This document shows positions 17,563-26,267 of a stretch of DNA of 64,000 nucleotides, piece after piece. Origin of the DNA: Fredinandcohnia onubensis. GTDB lineage: Bacteria; Bacillota; Bacilli; Bacillales; Bacillaceae_L. The notes below the pieces were generated by a model. The model was not told where the DNA came from and did no database searches. It worked only from the letters and a program-made list of their open reading frames with translations. Position 1 is the first letter of the stretch, and every line of letters begins with the position of its first letter. The position numbers and the translations under genes were made by a program. Location of the stretch: contig NZ_JAPSKV010000007.1 in the NCBI RefSeq assembly GCF_031181385.1, positions 1 to 64,000 on the forward strand. Reading direction: 5' to 3'.

Positions 17563-18900
17563 TTATTTACACCATTTCAAACAAGTAGCAGCTATGATTT
17601 TGGTTGCGGTAATAATATCCTCAACATTACACTTTTCATCTGTTACATGTGCAAGCATTGGATTTCCTGGACCGAAGTTTACAACTGGTATTCCTGCTAA
17701 CCTATCTAACCAACCTGTATCTGTGTGAAAGCCTGAACCTAGAACCTTCATATCAGTTCGAAATTCCTTCGCTGATTCCTTAAATACATCCACAAAAGGA
17801 TGATCTTCTGGAACCTCAGAGCAATCAGCTTCTAATACCCAATCTATTTTCGGCTGATTATCTCTTAACCAAGGATCAGCATTTGCTGCTCTATGAATAA
17901 AATCCTCAAATTCTTTTCTTGTGGCAGTCCCCAGTCCTTTTTCATCGGTTTCGTGAGGTAGAACCTGAATATTAAAAGCAAGTTTACAATAATCTGGATA
18001 ACTTGAACGATGATGACCAGCTTCAATTTTTGCGATTTTAACCTCGCATGATTCAGTTAATAAAGGATGATTCTTATCAGGGCGTGTTGACCAATCTTTA
18101 TTCAATTCATCAATAGCATTCATTAAGTAACGTGCTTTTTGAATTGCATCTACTGCTCCACCTTCTGACCAATGCGGCTGGGTAACCTCAAGATGGCCGG
18201 TACGACCAGTTACGGTAAGATCTCCCCATTGAATCCCTCTACAAAGTAAACTTAAATCTAAATCAGTAGGTTCTCCCATAATCCCTGCATCAATTTTTAT
18301 ATTATTCTTTTTAAGGTAATTCGATATTGCTAGAAATCCTGTTCCCCCCGCTTCCTCACAAACGCAACTCCCAAACCATACATCACCATCAAGTTCGACT
18401 CCAGCTTCGATAATAGCCTCAATTGCCATTACCATACTTGCTAATCCACTTAACATATCTACTGAACCACGTCCATGTAACACACCATTTTCAACTACTG
18501 CATCAAAAGGTGGATGAAGCCATTCATTTATGTTATCAGCAGCTACTACATCAGAGTGTCCTGTAAGAATGATAGATTTTGAATTACTTGAATTATTTCC
18601 TGGTAGACAAGCTATTATATTTGGACGATTTTCAAATGATTGTTTGTCCGTAAAGCCTGGAATAAATCCAGGTTGACCTCGAAATTCTTCAAGTTCATCT
18701 AATGAAATATCAAATTGCTCCATTTTTAATTTTCCAATTCTTTCTAATCTATTTTGGATAATTTTTTGTGCTTCCTTTTCATCATAAACTTGGGAATAGG
18801 CAGGATTAACTGGTCTAGCTTGTATTAAACTTTGCACAAACTCTATTATTTCAGTTCTTTTCATTTCAATTTTTTCGTAAACCTTTTCAATATTATTCAA
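17563..18900 (-). CDS. M20-family amidohydrolase (ArgE/DapE type)
   Basis: 445 residues with M20 metal-site segments in order: TGHSDVV (His and Asp), HGRGSVDM (bridging Asp), CEEAGGTG (catalytic Glu pair), GIMGEPTDL, and a C-terminal GFHTDTG histidine. The family removes acyl or aminoacyl groups from amino compounds using two zinc ions. In this operon the natural role would be to free an amino sugar or amino acid from an amide-linked conjugate. The start is TTG behind AGAGGTGAG. The exact substrate is unknown. Confidence 0.85.
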   Translation of the reverse strand: MNNIEKVYEKIEMKRTEIIEFVQSLIQARPVNPAYSQVYDEKEAQKIIQNRLERIGKLKMEQFDISLDELEEFRGQPGFIPGFTDKQSFENRPNIIACLPGNNSSNSKSIILTGHSDVVAADNINEWLHPPFDAVVENGVLHGRGSVDMLSGLASMVMAIEAIIEAGVELDGDVWFGSCVCEEAGGTGFLAISNYLKKNNIKIDAGIMGEPTDLDLSLLCRGIQWGDLTVTGRTGHLEVTQPHWSEGGAVDAIQKARYLMNAIDELNKDWSTRPDKNHPLLTESCEVKIAKIEAGHHRSSYPDYCKLAFNIQVLPHETDEKGLGTATRKEFEDFIHRAANADPWLRDNQPKIDWVLEADCSEVPEDHPFVDVFKESAKEFRTDMKVLGSGFHTDTGWLDRLAGIPVVNFGPGNPMLAHVTDEKCNVEDIITATKIIAATCLKWCK

Positions 18901-18945
18901 ATCTGCTCACCTCTAGTTTATATTTTTGTAAAAAGGTAATATCTA

Positions 18946-19914
18946 CTAATCTCTTTTTGTTGTTAATGCAATTGCAGCTACAATTACAATTCCCCTTACA
19001 ATCATTTGTTGGTATACATCAAGACCATATAAAACCAAAGCATTGTCAATCATTCCAATCATAATAGCACCAACAGCTGCTCCTATAACCGAAACTCTCC
19101 CCCCATAAATACTGGTTCCCCCTAAAACGGCTGCAGCAATTACAGAGGTCTCTGCCCCTTCTCCTAATGAATACCGACCTCCTCCAAATCTTCCCGCCCA
19201 AAGAATACCAGCGATTGCCGCTAAAATTCCGGAAATTAACATTACTTTAAATTTAGTTCGTTCTACGTTTACACCAGAGTAATATGCAGCTGCGGCATTA
19301 CCTCCTACAGATAGTACCTTCCTTCCAAATCCAGTTTTATACATTAATACGTATCCAAATACTAAAATAACTATCATCCAGATTAAAGAAACCGGAACAA
19401 CACCTATTTGGCCACCTCCAAAAATATTAATGTATGTTTGGTCTGTTATTGGTACTGCTCGTAAATTAGTAAGAGTTCTTGCAATCCCAGCAAATATTGT
19501 CATTGTACCCAAAGTGGCAAGGAATGATGGGATTTTTGCCCAAGTTATTAAAATACCATTAACAGTTCCTGCAATAACTCCCACACTCAATCCCGCAGAA
19601 ACACCTGCTATAATCCCAAAATCTTGGACTATTAATGCAGTTACTAATGAAGTAACCCCTACAACCGGCCCTATCGAAAGATCGATTTGCGCTGCACCTA
19701 AAACAAAAACCATACCAATTGCCATGATGGCAATCAATGTAGTTTGCCTTAATATATTCATAAGGTTTCCTATCTCAATAAAACCGCTTCCAACATTGCT
19801 TAATGTTACAGTAAATAATAAAAACAACCCAAGAAACGCTAAATACAAAGCTAGATTCCTTAAATTGATGTTGCGCGGTTGTCTTTTAAGATTTTCTTCT
19901 ACCAAGTTCCTCAT
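18946..19914 (-). CDS. Sugar ABC transporter permease (RbsC type)
   Basis: About 320 residues, very hydrophobic, with eight or more membrane segments. It shows family landmarks GAAQIDLSIGPVVG, GLSVGVIAGTVNGILI and AAAVLGGTSIYGGRVSVIGA of the BPD_transp_2 ribose/galactose permeases. An ATG (MRNLV) behind GAGGTG is preferred; a GTG nine bases upstream is possible. It forms a carbohydrate importer with the adjacent ATPase and lipoprotein. Confidence 0.9.
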   Translation of the reverse strand: MRNLVEENLKRQPRNINLRNLALYLAFLGLFLLFTVTLSNVGSGFIEIGNLMNILRQTTLIAIMAIGMVFVLGAAQIDLSIGPVVGVTSLVTALIVQDFGIIAGVSAGLSVGVIAGTVNGILITWAKIPSFLATLGTMTIFAGIARTLTNLRAVPITDQTYINIFGGGQIGVVPVSLIWMIVILVFGYVLMYKTGFGRKVLSVGGNAAAAYYSGVNVERTKFKVMLISGILAAIAGILWAGRFGGGRYSLGEGAETSVIAAAVLGGTSIYGGRVSVIGAAVGAIMIGMIDNALVLYGLDVYQQMIVRGIVIVAAIALTTKRD

Positions 19915-19949
19915 CTCATTCACCTCGATTATAAATTTATTTGTTAATA

Positions 19950-21440
19950 CTACTGCATTGCAGCAGTAACAGTCTCTTGGGTAATTCGTTCCTTTTCAAC
20001 TATTTCTTCAATTATCTCCTGATGACGCATTACTAATATTCGATTAGAATTGTAGATTAATTCCTCCATATCAGAAGAAGCTAAGATTACAGCACCACCT
20101 GAAGCAATAAACCCTTCAATAATTTTCATAATTTCTGTTTTTGCATGGACATCAACACCATAAGTTGGATCATCGAGCAGAATAACTTTCGGATTAGTAG
20201 CGAGGGCTTTTCCAATAACAACCTTCTGCTGATTTCCTCCTGATAAATTCTTTACTTCTGTATTAATACTCTCGGTCTTTATATGAAGTTTCTCTATATA
20301 ACTTTTTGTTATTTCTTTTCCTTTTTTATCATCTATCAGAAATATCCTCTTTATATTGTTCATCCAGGGTAATTGAATATTTAGATATAAACTATGCATT
20401 GTACTCAAACCGAGGGTTTTCCTATTTTCAGGCACTAGAAAAATACCATGCTCTAATGCACTCTTAGGATTCTTAATTTTAACTTTATTTCCTTCAATAA
20501 TTATTTCACCTTGAACTATTGGATCTATTCCGAATAGATTATTAAATAATTCTGTTCTACCACTGCCCTTTAACCCAGCAATCCCAACTACTTCTCCAGG
20601 AAAAACCTTGAACGAAATGTTTTTTAATCTCTTTTTAGATGATATATTTTTAACCTCTAATAAAGGCTGGGTTCTATTAATAACCCTTTCGCTTGTAATA
20701 GATTTTTGAAATTCATTAGTTTCTTCACCTAACATTTCATTAATAATTTCAGTTAACTCAAGTTCTGATGTATCTTTTGAAAGTACAATATTTCCATCCC
20801 TTAAAACCGTTACACTATCGCAAATTTTCATAATCTCTTTAAGATGGTGGGTGATAAGCACAATAGATATACCGTCTTCTTTTAACTTATTGATAATCTC
20901 AAAGAGTTTCTGAGTTTGTTCATCCTCAAGTGCTGCAGTTGGTTCATCCATCAATATTATTTTGCTTTTTTTAATAACTGCTTTGCAGATTTCAACCATC
21001 TGCATATCCGAAGTACTAAGATCTTTTACTCTTTTATTTAGGTTAATTTCTATTCCATATTTTTCAAAAAAATCACTTACCAATTTATTACAATATTTCT
21101 CGTCAATTATACCTTTTCTTAAAGGTTCATTATTTAACACAATATTTTGAACAACTGTCATCTCTGGTATTAAGCTAAATTCCTGATAAATCATACTTAC
21201 CATATCAGCCCTTTTTGACATAGGTAGAGAGTATGGAATTTCTTTATCGAATATTTTTACAACACCATCTGTAGGTTCATGAATGCCTTGAATAATCTTG
21301 AGAAGAGTACTCTTGCCTGCACCATTTTTACCAACTAAACCTTTTATTTCTCCAGCTTTTAATGTGAAATCTACGTTTTGTAAAACACTAACCTTATTAA
21401 AACTTTTAGAGATCCCCCTCATTTCTATCGCATACATCAT
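19950..21440 (-). CDS. Sugar ABC transporter ATPase with two ATP-binding domains (RbsA/MglA type)
   Basis: About 496 residues with two tandem ABC domains. The first has GLVGKNGAGKSTLL (Walker A), LSTSDMQMVEI (degenerate signature) and ILMDEPTAAL (Walker B). The second has GLKGSGRTEL, LSGGNQQKVVIGKAL and ILLDDPTYGVDV. This asymmetric pair is typical of monosaccharide importers. Two ATGs (21440 and 21437) lie behind AAGGAAGG; either may be used. Co-transcribed with permease and binding lipoprotein. Confidence 0.9.
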   Translation of the reverse strand: MMYAIEMRGISKSFNKVSVLQNVDFTLKAGEIKGLVGKNGAGKSTLLKIIQGIHEPTDGVVKIFDKEIPYSLPMSKRADMVSMIYQEFSLIPEMTVVQNIVLNNEPLRKGIIDEKYCNKLVSDFFEKYGIEINLNKRVKDLSTSDMQMVEICKAVIKKSKIILMDEPTAALEDEQTQKLFEIINKLKEDGISIVLITHHLKEIMKICDSVTVLRDGNIVLSKDTSELELTEIINEMLGEETNEFQKSITSERVINRTQPLLEVKNISSKKRLKNISFKVFPGEVVGIAGLKGSGRTELFNNLFGIDPIVQGEIIIEGNKVKIKNPKSALEHGIFLVPENRKTLGLSTMHSLYLNIQLPWMNNIKRIFLIDDKKGKEITKSYIEKLHIKTESINTEVKNLSGGNQQKVVIGKALATNPKVILLDDPTYGVDVHAKTEIMKIIEGFIASGGAVILASSDMEELIYNSNRILVMRHQEIIEEIVEKERITQETVTAAMQ

Positions 21441-21510
21441 AATCACCTTCCTTTTAAACATGTATATAGTCGAGCTACCTTGCCATTATAAATAGCTCGA
21501 CTATAAAAAA

Positions 21511-22695
21511 TTATTTTTTCAATGCCTTTTTGATATCTTCCGGAAGTTCCTCTCCAAAGGACATCTTCCATCCTTCTTCAACGTTTTCTTTTGTTATTTT
21601 AAATGAAGGTGATGTGATATATTTCGGTGCTTCTTTTCCAAGTGCTCCATAAGCTCCTAGCATAGCTCGACCATAACCCATCGCAAACGGTAAATCTGCT
21701 ACGATACCATAAATGTTGCCGTCATTAACCATATCCAATGTACAAATTGTATCTAAATCCATTGTTGTGACCTTTACATCTTTCTTTCCAAGGGACCTTA
21801 AGACTTCAAGAACTTCAATAGCAGGTGTAGAAAATGAAACATATACCCCTTTAACATTTGGATATCTTGTTAACAATCCGTTTGCAACATTCCCTGCATC
21901 CTTTACTAATTCAAATCCCCCATTGTCAACAATTTTTATTTTTGGATATTTCTTTTCTATCGTTTCTTTAAATGCGTTATCTCTAGTATTTGAAACATAA
22001 TTGACACTTGAAACCGTAATCGTAAGTATTTCTCCCTCTCCACCAATAGCCTCAGCTAAGAGATCTGCTGCATCCACTCCCATATCGTATAAAGAGTCCG
22101 TCAACGCTCCTACATATTCTTTACCAGGTGTATAACCTTCTGGGACATTACTAAGAAATGTGAGATCAATTCCTTTTTCTACTAAAGGATCATACGTTTT
22201 TGCTGCTAAACCAATTTCTTGAGGTTGGGAATCTATCATATCAACGCCTAAAGCCATGAAGCTTTCCATGTTTTCTTTTTGTCGTGAAGGATCGAGTTCT
22301 GCATATGCTGTACCAGCTAATTCAATTCCAAGCATTTCAGCTCCAGCTTTATACCCTCTAAGATTAGCATTTCCCCATTCTGATTCTGTCGGTGCTTCAA
22401 AGGCTGCGCGTAGTTTCATAGAACGAACTTTTTGAACTTCATCAGGAGTAAGACGAAGTGCATCATACCAAGTTGCTGTTTCACCATCGGGACCTTTCGT
22501 AGTAATTACATCCGGAGCTGAAACTACATCCGGTATTGTTAAATCGGAAGTTAATTTCACACTAGTATCTACTTTGTTTTCCGTATCTTCAGAACTACCT
22601 TGGTTATTATTAACACCTTGATTTGCAGAGCCACATCCACTAATCAGTAGCACTAAAAGACTCAATACTAATAAGACAATTATTTTTTTACGCAT
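21511..22695 (-). CDS. Sugar-binding lipoprotein of the ABC importer
   Basis: About 394 residues. A lipoprotein signal (MRKKIIVLLV and lipobox LISGC) is followed by a Ser/Asn/Gly-rich linker and a Peripla_BP type-I domain (FEAPTESEWGNANLRGYKAG, MDLDTICTLDMVNDG). Such proteins capture a sugar or sugar conjugate outside the membrane and deliver it to the RbsC/RbsA pair. The ATG at 22695 is preferred over an ATG 15 bases upstream that lacks a ribosome site. The low similarity of its pocket to ribose or xylose binders leaves the ligand open. Confidence 0.85.
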   Translation of the reverse strand: MRKKIIVLLVLSLLVLLISGCGSANQGVNNNQGSSEDTENKVDTSVKLTSDLTIPDVVSAPDVITTKGPDGETATWYDALRLTPDEVQKVRSMKLRAAFEAPTESEWGNANLRGYKAGAEMLGIELAGTAYAELDPSRQKENMESFMALGVDMIDSQPQEIGLAAKTYDPLVEKGIDLTFLSNVPEGYTPGKEYVGALTDSLYDMGVDAADLLAEAIGGEGEILTITVSSVNYVSNTRDNAFKETIEKKYPKIKIVDNGGFELVKDAGNVANGLLTRYPNVKGVYVSFSTPAIEVLEVLRSLGKKDVKVTTMDLDTICTLDMVNDGNIYGIVADLPFAMGYGRAMLGAYGALGKEAPKYITSPSFKITKENVEEGWKMSFGEELPEDIKKALKK

Positions 22696-22777
22696 ACATA
22701 TCAACCCCATTTTTCTATTTGATGGTTAGCATCCTAAAACAAGGGAAAGGTAAAATAGTGTACTACCTTATTACCTA

Positions 22778-23962
22778 TTAATTTATACTACTCATCTCAC
22801 TTATTTTTTGAAAAGGTGATCTCAGTTGTTCACCTAATACAAGTGCAGATGCTCCAATAATTCCCGCATCATCACCCAGCTCGGACTTTTTAATCTGGTA
22901 AGAATTTGATAATGGAGACCATATATATTTTTTCACTAAATGTTGAACCTTTCTTACGAGGTCCTCTCTTTCTTCAACCATTGATCCAACTAGCAATACT
23001 ACCTCAGGGTTATATAGACAAATAACGTTAGCTATTGCGAGTGCAAGCGACTCGTCAGCTCTATCTATTAGTTTTTTTGCTCCTAAATCATTAGTTTTGG
23101 CACCGATGATTATTTCATCAATTGGTTTTTCTAATTGCTTTTCTAAAGAGTTTGAACATATTAATGTCTGCAAACACCCGAATCTTCCACAATCACAAAG
23201 CAAGCCACCTGGATCCATTATCATATGTCCAATTTCACCTAGAATGTTGTTGGTTCCTCTTAACATCTCCCCATTTTCGATAACTGCACCACCGACTCCG
23301 GTTCCGATGTGTATACATACAGCGTGTTTAGAATCTTTTGCAGCTCCGAATAAATATTCAGCTTGTAATTGTGCTTTTACGTTATTATCGATGTATACAC
23401 TAAGATTTAATTTTTCTTCAAGGTGCTTTCTTAGATTAATATTTTCCCAATGGAATTGTGGTATGGTCTTAATTTCACCTTCCGGCCATGAAACTAGACC
23501 AGGAATACTTACACCAAGACCAATAATTTTCTTTGCTACATCTTTGTTTAACCCGGATAATAGCAAATTAATTTTATTACTAATTTCAGCAATAACTAAT
23601 TCAGTTGTTTGCATTAGATTTAATCGAAATTGTTTCTTTTCTAATATGCCTCCGTTTAAATCAACCACTCCAAGATTCACCTTATCAATATCCAAATCCA
23701 TTCCAATTACTAATGCACCGTCTGGATTGATTTCTAATAAGGTGGGCTTTCTTCCTACGTTACCATTAGTGAACCCTACTTCTCTAACCAAATTGCGGTT
23801 AATTAAATCTTTAATAATATTACCTACTGCAGTATTACTCATCTGCACCATTTTTGCTAAATCCACTCTAGAAATCCTTTTAGCTTCCCTTATTAAATTA
23901 AAAATTAATAATGTGTGATGTCTTCTCAGCATGGTACGATCTAGTGATTCTCCTTCTAACAT
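22778..23962 (-). CDS. ROK-family transcriptional repressor (NagC/XylR type)
   Basis: 394 residues: an N-terminal winged helix (LIREAKRISRVDLAKMVQMS, NTAVGNIIKDLINRNLV) followed by a ROK domain with GEIGHMIMD and the CDCGRFGC zinc motif. These repressors bind AT-rich palindromes and release them on binding a sugar. It is the first gene of the leftward operon, with two palindromes in its own leader, so it likely controls itself and the importer, hydrolase, deaminase and kinase genes. GGGGGTGG precedes ATG. Confidence 0.88.
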   Translation of the reverse strand: MLEGESLDRTMLRRHHTLLIFNLIREAKRISRVDLAKMVQMSNTAVGNIIKDLINRNLVREVGFTNGNVGRKPTLLEINPDGALVIGMDLDIDKVNLGVVDLNGGILEKKQFRLNLMQTTELVIAEISNKINLLLSGLNKDVAKKIIGLGVSIPGLVSWPEGEIKTIPQFHWENINLRKHLEEKLNLSVYIDNNVKAQLQAEYLFGAAKDSKHAVCIHIGTGVGGAVIENGEMLRGTNNILGEIGHMIMDPGGLLCDCGRFGCLQTLICSNSLEKQLEKPIDEIIIGAKTNDLGAKKLIDRADESLALAIANVICLYNPEVVLLVGSMVEEREDLVRKVQHLVKKYIWSPLSNSYQIKKSELGDDAGIIGASALVLGEQLRSPFQKISEMSSIN

Positions 23963-23982
23963 TTTTCCACCCCCTTTGCGAA

Positions 23983-24019
23983 TTCTTTAATTAATAAACT
24001 TTGTTTATTAATTAAAGAA
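23983..24019. promoter_or_regulatory. Perfect 17-bp palindrome, probable ROK repressor operator
   Basis: TTCTTTAATTAATAAAC, a TTT spacer, and GTTTATTAATTAAAGAA form a perfect inverted repeat just upstream of the repressor start. Its AT-rich, TTTATTAA-type arms are the kind of site bound by NagC/XylR proteins. Confidence 0.75.
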
Positions 24020-24061
24020 AAAAATTTTAAACACTTTTAGAAATTACAAATTTTTTACTAC

Positions 24062-24075
24062 TTTCAGCGTTTTCC
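24062..24075 (-). promoter_or_regulatory. Possible catabolite-responsive element (cre)
   Basis: The minus strand reads GGAAAACGCTGAAA, matching the CcpA consensus TGWAANCGNTNWCA at 12 of 14 positions, between the two ROK operators and about 30 bp inside the predicted transcript. Plausible for carbon catabolite repression, but such matches occur by chance. Confidence 0.35.
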
Positions 24076-24084
24076 TACAATCAG

Positions 24085-24138
24085 TTAATAAACTTAGTTG
24101 TTTAATGTTAGAATAAATACTAGGCAGATTATTGTCAA
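24085..24138 (-). promoter_or_regulatory. SigmaA promoter with overlapping ROK operator
   Basis: The minus strand has TTGACA (24133-24138), a 17-bp spacer and TATTCT (24110-24115). The predicted transcript start falls in a second, imperfect operator TTAATAAACTTAGTTGTTTAA (24085-24105), whose arms resemble the large palindrome at 23983-24019. The layout fits repression of the whole leftward operon. Confidence 0.7.
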
Positions 24139-24373
24139 TATTAAATTTATTTAAATTTTTCAGATATTTTTATGCGATAACATTCTATTTATTTAAGGAA
24201 AGAATTCTCTTAATCTACCGGAAACTTATTTGCAATAATCGTACATTTTAAATAGATATATCATTAAGCATAAGCAGTTGATAAACTATTTTAATAAAGA
24301 ATTTTTTTTACCTTTGTGGATTGCATCTTGTGTTCAATAAGCTGGAACAGATTCATAAATTTATGTTTTTATA

Positions 24374-24415
24374 AAAAAACAGGAAAGTACCTTGACAATG
24401 GCTTTCCTGTTTTTC
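24374..24415. terminator. Terminator behind the antiterminator gene
   Basis: AAAAACAGGAAAG pairs with CTTTCCTGTTTTT with A and T runs on both sides. It isolates the LicT-type gene from the ABC operon promoter region. Confidence 0.8.
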
Positions 24416-24418
24416 GAT

Positions 24419-25270
24419 TCACTCTGGAAGCCAATTACGATTTGCAACACGCTGAATATGAACCGTTAAATATATTTTATCATCAATAGAAATTTCTTGG
24501 TTGTTCTCCTTTTGTAAGTACAACGCTACTTTTTGCATACATTGAAAAGCATCAGGAAACTTTTCCTCAATTTGTTCGTAAAAAAAACAATCGAATATCT
24601 TAGATACTTTTTCCTTACGAATTAACTCCATTGTAACAAGACGTAAGTGTGTTAAAAATTGGTCATAGTTGATAGAGGATTGATCTAATTCTATTTGAAA
24701 ATGCTCCTTGACGATCTTAATTATGGTGTTAACACTTTCTGTAATTTGATAAACAGCAGACATATTTTCTGTTGAGAGTTGACTATTTACTAAGTGAAGA
24801 GCTATATAAGCCGCCTCATCCTCATCAAACCTGAATCCAGTTTCCTTTTTAATAATATCAAGTGCCTTTAATGCCACCTGAAACTCCTGCTTATAGTAAT
24901 TTTGAATTTCCCATAACATTGGATTTTTCAAATGGATTCCTTTTTTATGCCTAGTTATCGCAAAAATTATGTGGTCCGTTAATGCAACATACAAATAATC
25001 ATCCAATTTAAGTGACAAATGCGATTTCGCATAATCTATGATTTTCCACGAAATGTTTAAATAGAGCTCAGGTGTATCTTCAAATAATTTTGCAAGTTTG
25101 TCAGAGACTCCATTTTTTTGCAATACAAAAGTCTTTTCAATTTTTGTAGTATCAATAGTGTCCCCACCCTTTCTACCAAAGGCAAGTCCCTTACCCATTA
25201 GGACAACTTCCTGGTTTGATTCATTCTTTGCCATAATCACATTATTATTTAAAACCTTCTCTATTTTCAT
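24419..25270 (-). CDS. BglG/LicT-family transcription antiterminator
   Basis: 283 residues. The N-terminal CAT RNA-binding domain (MKIEKVLNNNVIMAKN, EVVLMGKGLAFGRKGGD) binds a nascent hairpin to stop termination. Two PRD domains follow, with histidines in DYAKSHLSL, ALTDHIIFAI, YIALHLVNS and YLTVHIQRVA available for PTS phosphorylation. The preferred ATG at 25270 lies behind GTGGGTG; an upstream start adds seven residues. It lies beside a PTS EIIBC gene, its expected target, although no clear RAT sequence was recognised upstream of that gene. Confidence 0.88.
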   Translation of the reverse strand: MKIEKVLNNNVIMAKNESNQEVVLMGKGLAFGRKGGDTIDTTKIEKTFVLQKNGVSDKLAKLFEDTPELYLNISWKIIDYAKSHLSLKLDDYLYVALTDHIIFAITRHKKGIHLKNPMLWEIQNYYKQEFQVALKALDIIKKETGFRFDEDEAAYIALHLVNSQLSTENMSAVYQITESVNTIIKIVKEHFQIELDQSSINYDQFLTHLRLVTMELIRKEKVSKIFDCFFYEQIEEKFPDAFQCMQKVALYLQKENNQEISIDDKIYLTVHIQRVANRNWLPE

Positions 25271-25391
25271 ATAAGCACCCACTTTCAACAAGGTAGCATC
25301 ATAAAAATCAATATTTCGATTAAGAAACCCATTCTGGAAGTACTATCTAAGACAGAAAACAAGGCCTAACAACAAATAGATACAAATCTTT

Positions 25392-25436
25392 AAAAAAGTA
25401 GTACAAACCATGATTAAGGTCAGTACTACTTTTTTA
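25392..25436. terminator. Terminator between NagB-like copy 2 and the antiterminator gene
   Basis: AAAAAAGTAGTAC pairs with GTACTACTTTTTT. It ends the PTS-nagB transcript; a LicT protein could also act on such a stem, but no adjacent RAT is evident. Confidence 0.8.
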
Positions 25437-25444
25437 GATAGTAT

Positions 25445-26179
25445 TTATTTGTTGTTATCTTCTAATAGAGATGCAGCTTCTTCGTCAATGATTACAATCG
25501 CATTTTTACAATTTCTTAATGCTGTAACAGGGCAATCTGAAGTTATTTCACCTTCTAATAAGGCTTTCACTGCCTCTGATTTATGCTTTCCAGACGCAAT
25601 CAACAATACTGTTTTTGCTTCTAATATTTCAGTAAACCCGAGAGTTAACATTTCTGTAGGAGCCTCAGCTCTTTCGATACCATATTCTTTCATTGTACTT
25701 TGAATTGTGGATTCGTCATGTTTCGCTAAGAACATTGTTGAGTCAAAAGGAGTTCCCGGCTCATTTGCTCCAATATGACCATTAGTACCTAAACCTAGCA
25801 ATTGAATATCTCTAGGATATTGGTCAAGGATAGCTTTATAACGAGCAATTTCCTTATCTGTATCTTGTGCTTCGCCATCAATTAGGAAAATATTTTTAGG
25901 CTGTATATTGATTAAGTTATATAAATTTTTGTACATAAAGGTCCTTACTGTATAAACAGCATCTTTGGGACCCATATATTCATCTAAGTTCATGATTGTA
26001 GCGTTACTAATATCAAGGCCATTATTAATATCTTCAACAAATAACTTAAACATCCCTCTTGGTGAACCACCCGTGGTCATTGATATTACTGGTTCATCTT
26101 TAGTTTCTATCACTTCTTTGATTATTTCATAAGCTTTCTTTGACATTTCATCATAATCTTTTACAAAAATAGTTTTCAT
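25445..26179 (-). CDS. Glucosamine-6-phosphate deaminase family protein (NagB-like, copy 2)
   Basis: 244 residues, same fold as the copy at 15359: MNLDEYMG, GLGTNGHIGANEPGTPF and LTLGFTEILEAKTVLL. It would convert an incoming amino-sugar 6-phosphate to a ketose phosphate plus ammonia. No convincing ribosome site precedes ATG, suggesting coupling or low translation. It lies 88 bp downstream of a PTS EIIBC gene, which would deliver the sugar already phosphorylated, so no kinase is needed in this locus. The pair are paralogues with clear divergence. Confidence 0.86.
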   Translation of the reverse strand: MKTIFVKDYDEMSKKAYEIIKEVIETKDEPVISMTTGGSPRGMFKLFVEDINNGLDISNATIMNLDEYMGPKDAVYTVRTFMYKNLYNLINIQPKNIFLIDGEAQDTDKEIARYKAILDQYPRDIQLLGLGTNGHIGANEPGTPFDSTMFLAKHDESTIQSTMKEYGIERAEAPTEMLTLGFTEILEAKTVLLIASGKHKSEAVKALLEGEITSDCPVTALRNCKNAIVIIDEEAASLLEDNNK

Positions 26180-26267
26180 TTGTTAGTTTTCATTAAAACT
26201 GAATAGCTTTAATGAATCTTCCCTCCTAGATGTTGATATAATGGTTTCTTTCAAACACAACAAAATA

